Positions 59,619 to 64,000 of a stretch of 64,000 bases of DNA are shown here, piece by piece. Below the pieces are notes generated by a model that saw only the letters and a program-made list of their open reading frames with translations, was not told where the DNA came from and searched no databases. The position numbers were made by a program, and so were the translations under genes. This DNA is from Paracnuella aquatica. GTDB taxonomy: Bacteria > Bacteroidota > Bacteroidia > Chitinophagales > Chitinophagaceae. Each line of letters starts with the position of its first letter. Within the stretch, counting starts at the first letter, position 1. Location: contig NZ_QOWJ01000008.1 in assembly GCF_003332885.2 (NCBI RefSeq), positions 1 to 64,000 on the forward strand, written 5' to 3'.

Positions 59619-60464
59619 ATGAAGCGTATTCTTGTCCCCACCGATTTTTCGCCCTGTGCCGGCAAAGCGCTGGAATACGCAGCATGCCTTGCACAAAAAA
59701 TGGGTGCTGAAATTATTTTGCTGCATGCCTGCGATCTGCTGGGCGAAGAACATCAATCGCGAAAGGCACTGATTGCGGATTATAATAAATCCATCCAGTC
59801 CAATGCCAGTGCGCAGCTAAAAGCTTTGAAGGCACAAACAACCGCGTCTACACAGGTACCAGTTGCCACTAGATTGTACGATGGCCCGGTTGTCGCATCT
59901 GTGTTGGATGCAACCGCCCAAAACAAGGTCGACCTGATTGTAATGGGTACGCTGGGCAGTTCTGCTTTGCACAATAAAATTTTTGGCTCACTCACTGCCG
60001 AACTACTGTCGGCGAGCCCTGTGCCGGTTATTGCGGTACCGCATGCATACGAATGGATGGAACCCAAACGGGTGTTGCTGGCGCTCAATAATCCGCAGGA
60101 AAAAACCGCTGTATTGCAGCCTGCATTCGACCTGGCAACATCATTTCACTCAGACGTGCATGCGGTAGTGTTCTCTGACTTTGATGAAGAGGGTGCAGCC
60201 GTTTTGGAAAAGGGCCGCGGTATGTCGAGGATCGTGGCGCAATTGCAGGAAGCCCATCCGCAAACACCGGTAACAACAGTACATATTGGCGGCAATGCAT
60301 TTGAAGATGCGATCCAGGAATACATTAATGCACACAACATTAACCTGCTGGTGATGATCACACACAAACGAAACAAAATGCAACAACTGTTTCGGCAAAG
60401 CCTTACCCGCAAAATGAGCTACCACGCCGCGGTTCCGCTCATGGCCATTCACGCATCGGTGTAG
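59619..60464 (+). CDS. Universal stress protein, tandem Usp domains
   Basis: 281 residues, two Usp domains (1-140, 145-281). The first has the complete ATP-binding G-2x-G-9x-G-S motif (Gly110, Gly113, Gly123, Ser124). The second is degenerate (ITHKRNKMQQLFRQSLTRK). Cytoplasmic stress protein, probably ATP-binding. Confidence 0.9.
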   Translation: MKRILVPTDFSPCAGKALEYAACLAQKMGAEIILLHACDLLGEEHQSRKALIADYNKSIQSNASAQLKALKAQTTASTQVPVATRLYDGPVVASVLDATAQNKVDLIVMGTLGSSALHNKIFGSLTAELLSASPVPVIAVPHAYEWMEPKRVLLALNNPQEKTAVLQPAFDLATSFHSDVHAVVFSDFDEEGAAVLEKGRGMSRIVAQLQEAHPQTPVTTVHIGGNAFEDAIQEYINAHNINLLVMITHKRNKMQQLFRQSLTRKMSYHAAVPLMAIHASV

Positions 60465-60506
60465 GAGGCTGTTGGCGGGTTAATGTGCAGTCGCAAGTGT
60501 GTTAAA

Positions 60507-60573
60507 AAGTTCACGGGTTCACAGGTTCACGAGTTGGTTTAAAGAACTCGCAAACTTGTGAACCCGTGAACTT
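60507..60573. terminator. Large imperfect hairpin of GTTCAC repeats
   Basis: Left arm 60507-60535 and right arm 60545-60573 pair at 26 of 29 positions, with a 9-base loop. Each arm is itself made of repeated GTTCAC (or GTGAAC) units. It sits between the convergent uspA and serine-hydrolase genes, where it would stop both transcripts; no T-run follows. Confidence 0.65.
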
Positions 60574-60585
60574 GTGAACTTGTCC

Positions 60586-61845
60586 CTACTGCTGCTTATA
60601 CGGCCCGTACACCGCATCGCGAAAAGCTTTGTGCAAGCCGCCATAAAACGGCATCACCTGCACAAACAATACGGCGGTCAACTCATTTACCGGGTCAACC
60701 CAAAACAACGTACTGGCAGCGCCATCCCAGAAAAATTCACCTACTACGCCGTTGTTTTCCGCAGCAGATGCGGGCGGCCTGGTACGCACCGCAAAATCGA
60801 TCCCAAAACCCACCTGCCCTTTCGATGGCAGCCACATGCGTTGCGAAACGGTGTCGGACAAATGGGAAGTAGCCATAAGCTGCACCGTTTGCGGTTTCAA
60901 AATGGTGGCGTTATTGAACTTGCCTTTGTTGAGCAACATACGGGCAAACTTCATATAATCATCCACTGTTGATATAAGCCCAAAGCCACCGGGCTTCAGC
61001 GCACGGTCTTTAATATTAAACTCGTTATCGCCCATCGAAATGGCCGATGCCTTGCCGGTTGCATCCCGTTGATACAAAGCTGCAAAGCGGTTTCGGTCGG
61101 CTGGCGCCAACACATATCCTGTGTTGTTCATGCCCAGCGGCTTAAAAATATTTGCAGCCAGGTATTGGTCAAATGGCTTTCCGGAAAGCTTTTCCACCAG
61201 GTAAGCCTGCACATCTACCGAAGCGCCATAACCCCACTGGTCGCCGGGATGAAATAAGAGCGGCAGGCTCGCCAGCCGTTTGGCCATTTCAGTCAGCGTA
61301 TTATTTGGGTTAAACACATCCGCTTTTGCCACCAGCGGGTTGAGCACTGGGTGATCGATGCCGGGTGCAAAACCGGCCGTGTGGCGGGTAATATCGCGGA
61401 TGGTGATCGGCCTTTTCGCAGGCTCCAGTATTATGTTGCCCGAAGCATCTGTGCCTTTGTACACCTGCATGTTGGCAAACTCCGGCGCATATTTTGAAAG
61501 TGGATCATCTAGTTGGAACAAGCCTTTTTCGTACAGTTGCATCAAGGCCACGCCGGTTATGGGCTTGGTCATGGAATAAATTCGGGTAATGGTGTTGCGA
61601 TCCATCGGCCGCTTTGTTGCAGCATCGGCATATCCAAATGCATTGAAATAAACTTCCTTGCCTTTTTCATACACCAGGGCAGACACACCGGCAATCTGGC
61701 CCGAGTCGACAAATGATTTCAGCGCCGCATCGATGCGGGATTTTGCAGTGGCATCAACAACGGTTTTTTGCTGGCTTTGTGCAATTGCCGGCTGGGCAAA
61801 TTCAGCGATCAACAACGGCAGTAATAATGCAATGGCAGGTTTCAT
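60586..61845 (-). CDS. Exported class C beta-lactamase-type serine hydrolase
   Basis: 419 residues from the Met of the signal peptide (MKPAIALLLPLLIAEFAQPA). SMTK (Ser91-Lys94) is the SxxK active site; WGYGASVDVQAYLVEKLSG covers the tyrosine motif region. Family includes esterases, D-aminopeptidases and beta-lactamases; an esterase or peptidase is as likely as resistance. Confidence 0.87.
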   Translation of the reverse strand: MKPAIALLLPLLIAEFAQPAIAQSQQKTVVDATAKSRIDAALKSFVDSGQIAGVSALVYEKGKEVYFNAFGYADAATKRPMDRNTITRIYSMTKPITGVALMQLYEKGLFQLDDPLSKYAPEFANMQVYKGTDASGNIILEPAKRPITIRDITRHTAGFAPGIDHPVLNPLVAKADVFNPNNTLTEMAKRLASLPLLFHPGDQWGYGASVDVQAYLVEKLSGKPFDQYLAANIFKPLGMNNTGYVLAPADRNRFAALYQRDATGKASAISMGDNEFNIKDRALKPGGFGLISTVDDYMKFARMLLNKGKFNNATILKPQTVQLMATSHLSDTVSQRMWLPSKGQVGFGIDFAVRTRPPASAAENNGVVGEFFWDGAASTLFWVDPVNELTAVLFVQVMPFYGGLHKAFRDAVYGPYKQQ

Positions 61846-62127
61846 TATGGTTTTATGATTTTTGCAATCGAAAGAAATCAAACATATGGCTGCAAATTTT
61901 TCTTTACAGCAGGCATTTATATCGCCATTGAATGTACAAAAATTAAAACGGTGTACCGCTGAAACTGCACTTTGGTCTAAGTCCTGTGAAATTGGAATAA
62001 AAAATCGACTGACTAAAACGAACCGCTGTAAAAAACTATGTTGTTGAAAAATATAGTGAGCGGCTTAGTTGATTTATCAAGACAAAAAGAACGATTGATA
62101 TTTTAAAACATCGACCTACCTGGATGG
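61846..62127. other. Intergenic, nothing recognised
   Basis: 282 bp upstream of the serine hydrolase and downstream of the molybdenum enzyme gene. AT-rich; presumably the serine-hydrolase promoter. Confidence 0.35.
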
Positions 62128-63384
62128 CTACCGGGTGTTTTCCGGCACCAATAGCACGCTCCCATCACTTTTAATCTGCCACGCAATGATGGAATTTAGA
62201 TGATAGCCACCCATGTTGTTTCCCCTGGCTTTTTTGAGCTGTGCCAGCGTTGGCTGCGTGTACCCGGTTTCATCCACAGCGCGGCTCATTATTTCAGTTG
62301 CCTTTCCATCCCATAGCCATAAATAACGGAAAGCAGTATGCGCTTTATCTAAAACCGGTCCACCCAGTTGTGCCGGCTGCCAAGTTTTACCGGCATCGGT
62401 GCTGATCTCCACCTTTGCAATTTTTCCGCGGCCACTCCAGGCAATGCCCCTGATCTCGATCCAGCCTTTTTGAACTACAGCCGGGTAGGTTGGAAAAGTA
62501 ATGACCGAACGGGCATCCATCACAAAACTAAACTGCCGCACTTTATCGCCTACCTGTTCGGTGTATTTGGAGGTTTCCTCGCGGGTCATAAAAGGCTGGT
62601 CGGATACTTCAATGCGGCGGATCCATTTTACACTGGTATTGCCTTCCCAGCCGGGCAGCAGCAGGCGTGCCGGGTAGCCCTGCGCCGGACGCAGCGCTTC
62701 GCCGTTTTGTGCAAATGCAATCATGCCGTCTTCCAAGGCTTTATTTACCGGTATGCTTCGCGTCATTACGGCCGCATCGGAGCCTTCGGCCAAAAACCAA
62801 GTAGCTTTTGGATGGATGCCCACTTCGCGAAACAGCGTAGAAAGCAGCACACCCGTCCACTCGCTTTGGCTGGTAAGCCCGCAAATATCCTGCGGCGTCA
62901 TTTTTTCTTTACCACTGCGAAAATTGCCCGAACACTCCAGGAAAAAAATGCGGGAAAGCGAGGGAAATCTTTTCAGATCGGCCAGGGTAAAAACTGTGGG
63001 CCGTTCCACCATGCCGTGAATCAGCAGCTCGTAGCGTTGCGGATCGATGGCCGGAATGCCGCCGTGGTGGCGTTCGAAATGCAGGTCGGATGGCGTAATG
63101 GTTCCGTACAGATCCTGCAGGGGCGTTCTGGAGGAGGTGTCAGTTGGTTTGCGCAGCGGTTGCTCATACGGCGACCGGCTACCCAGCTGGCTGGGCATCG
63201 GCCCAAGCACTTTGGTGGGGTCGTGCAGCAGCAAACGATTGCCACTTAAAGCGGTTTGCACCACCTGCCCCGACGACTGCTTCAGCAATACCGTTGCGGC
63301 TGTTGCCGCCATGCCACCCAGCAGCATGCGGCGGCTTATTTGTTTACCAGCGGGCTGGTTATTTAACTGCGACTTTATTTTCAT
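62128..63384 (-). CDS. Sulfite-oxidase-family molybdenum enzyme
   Basis: 418 residues. Twin-arginine signal (ISRRMLLGGMAATAATVL). The molybdenum ligand is Cys151 in FLECSGNFRSG, which is the SoxC/SorA version of this motif. C-terminal Mo-co dimerisation domain with WSGRGKIAKVEISTDAGKTW (about 310-345). Likely oxidises sulfite or a sulfur compound in the periplasm, passing electrons to the cytochrome encoded 11 bp upstream. Confidence 0.88.
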   Translation of the reverse strand: MKIKSQLNNQPAGKQISRRMLLGGMAATAATVLLKQSSGQVVQTALSGNRLLLHDPTKVLGPMPSQLGSRSPYEQPLRKPTDTSSRTPLQDLYGTITPSDLHFERHHGGIPAIDPQRYELLIHGMVERPTVFTLADLKRFPSLSRIFFLECSGNFRSGKEKMTPQDICGLTSQSEWTGVLLSTLFREVGIHPKATWFLAEGSDAAVMTRSIPVNKALEDGMIAFAQNGEALRPAQGYPARLLLPGWEGNTSVKWIRRIEVSDQPFMTREETSKYTEQVGDKVRQFSFVMDARSVITFPTYPAVVQKGWIEIRGIAWSGRGKIAKVEISTDAGKTWQPAQLGGPVLDKAHTAFRYLWLWDGKATEIMSRAVDETGYTQPTLAQLKKARGNNMGGYHLNSIIAWQIKSDGSVLLVPENTR

Positions 63385-63395
63385 AAAAAAAATGC

Positions 63396-63989
63396 TTAAC
63401 GGATTTCGGCACCGCCGGTACGGTCGTCGGGAAAAAACAGGTCTTCGGCAGGCATTACCACTTTGGGCAGGTTAGCTGCATTCATTTCTATGTCGGCTGC
63501 AACCAAACCATTTGCATGCAACAGGTATGCGGTAAGGTGATACACTTCATCATTGCTCAGCGAGCCCGGCGCATTAAAGGGCATGGCCCGCCTGATATAA
63601 TCGAACAGCGTGGTAGCATAGGGCCAGTAATTGCCAATGGCTTTTGCTCTTGAAGTATCGCTGCTCACCAGCCGGTTGTACGGGCCTTCTACACCGGTAG
63701 CGCCGTGGCAGCTGGCACATTTTGTCGCATAAATAGCGCGGCCTTCGGGCACCGTACCCGAGCCGGGCGGCAGGCCCTGCCCATCGGGGCGTACATCAAT
63801 ATCGACGGCTGCAATTTGAGCGGCAGTTGCGGGCCGGCCAAAGCCAAATCGGCTGGGCAGTTGTTTATTTGCCAGCGGCTGCGCATCATCCTTTTTTTGA
63901 GCGCAACCAACGGCGAGCAACACCAAAAGGCATAGCGGTAGCAGGCGGCCTGTTGCAAGCTGCTGCGGTAAATTTTTCCGTAAATACAT
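63396..63989 (-). CDS. Lipoprotein cytochrome c, partner of molybdenum enzyme
   Basis: 197 residues. Lipobox AVGC (Cys29), one haem site CASCH (91-95), distal Met probably in RRAMPFNAPG. Its size fits a SorB-type monohaem partner rather than the diheme SoxD. Complete gene, start 11 bp from the window end; the operon may begin further right. Confidence 0.87.
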   Translation of the reverse strand: MYLRKNLPQQLATGRLLPLCLLVLLAVGCAQKKDDAQPLANKQLPSRFGFGRPATAAQIAAVDIDVRPDGQGLPPGSGTVPEGRAIYATKCASCHGATGVEGPYNRLVSSDTSRAKAIGNYWPYATTLFDYIRRAMPFNAPGSLSNDEVYHLTAYLLHANGLVAADIEMNAANLPKVVMPAEDLFFPDDRTGGAEIR

Positions 63990-64000
63990 GGCTTATTTAT

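Overview
The window reads as chromosomal DNA of a Bacteroidota, most likely a soil- or plant-type member of the Chitinophagaceae. The phylum rests on a type IX secretion C-terminal domain on a secreted cellulase, many lipoproteins and Tat substrates, starts that usually lack a Shine-Dalgarno, and an imuA-imuB-dnaE2 cassette. The family name is inference. No tRNA, rRNA, CRISPR array or complete transposable element was recognised.

Layout. 0.4-3.0 kb: a lipoprotein metalloprotease (HELTH) and a small exported protein, transcribed leftwards. 3.4-6.0 kb: a gene graveyard with a truncated abiEii toxin gene, the frameshifted start of a phosphodiesterase, an unidentified fragment, and an iorA start fused to an iorB end. 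6.1-24.4 kb: two consecutive leftward operons of redox and hydrolase genes: four aldo/keto reductases (one with a late stop codon) plus a fifth as a remnant, two cupins and a decarboxylase-cupin fusion, two NTF2-like proteins, three alpha/beta-hydrolase-fold enzymes, a flavodoxin, an IorAB-type molybdenum hydroxylase with a diheme cytochrome c, and a cytochrome-sugar dehydrogenase fusion. An AraC regulator is divergent at 24.6 kb. 25.5-29.5 kb: an AbiEi/AbiEii toxin-antitoxin pair, a divergent orphan AbiEi-like gene, and copies of an unusual intergenic repeat. 29.5-33.8 kb: a CBM9-like protein and a GH9 endoglucanase. 33.9-46.5 kb: a Wzx/Wzy-type exopolysaccharide cluster ending in two GAF proteins. 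47.2-52.7 kb: the ImuA-ImuB-DnaE2 mutasome. 52.8-64 kb: housekeeping and accessory genes (ABC exporter, L,D-transpeptidase, SDR, UspA, class C serine hydrolase, a sulfite-dehydrogenase-like pair).

How the parts work together. The main find is the 6-24.5 kb island. Both operons start from promoters carrying the same 65-bp arrangement: a 36-bp near-identical element with two ATTAC half-sites 21 bp apart, then exactly 22 bp, then the same AAAGGTC box (plus-strand reading). One copy lies between the divergent araC gene and the second operon, so a single AraC activator probably controls about eighteen genes. Most of the products carry export signals. The set looks like an inducible, largely periplasmic system for reducing, oxidising and hydrolysing small carbonyl or aromatic compounds; the inducer and substrates cannot be read from sequence. 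The island lies between two ~830-bp direct repeats (3375-4202 and 25741-26572) that carry the end of abiEii, so recombination could delete or duplicate about 22.4 kb.
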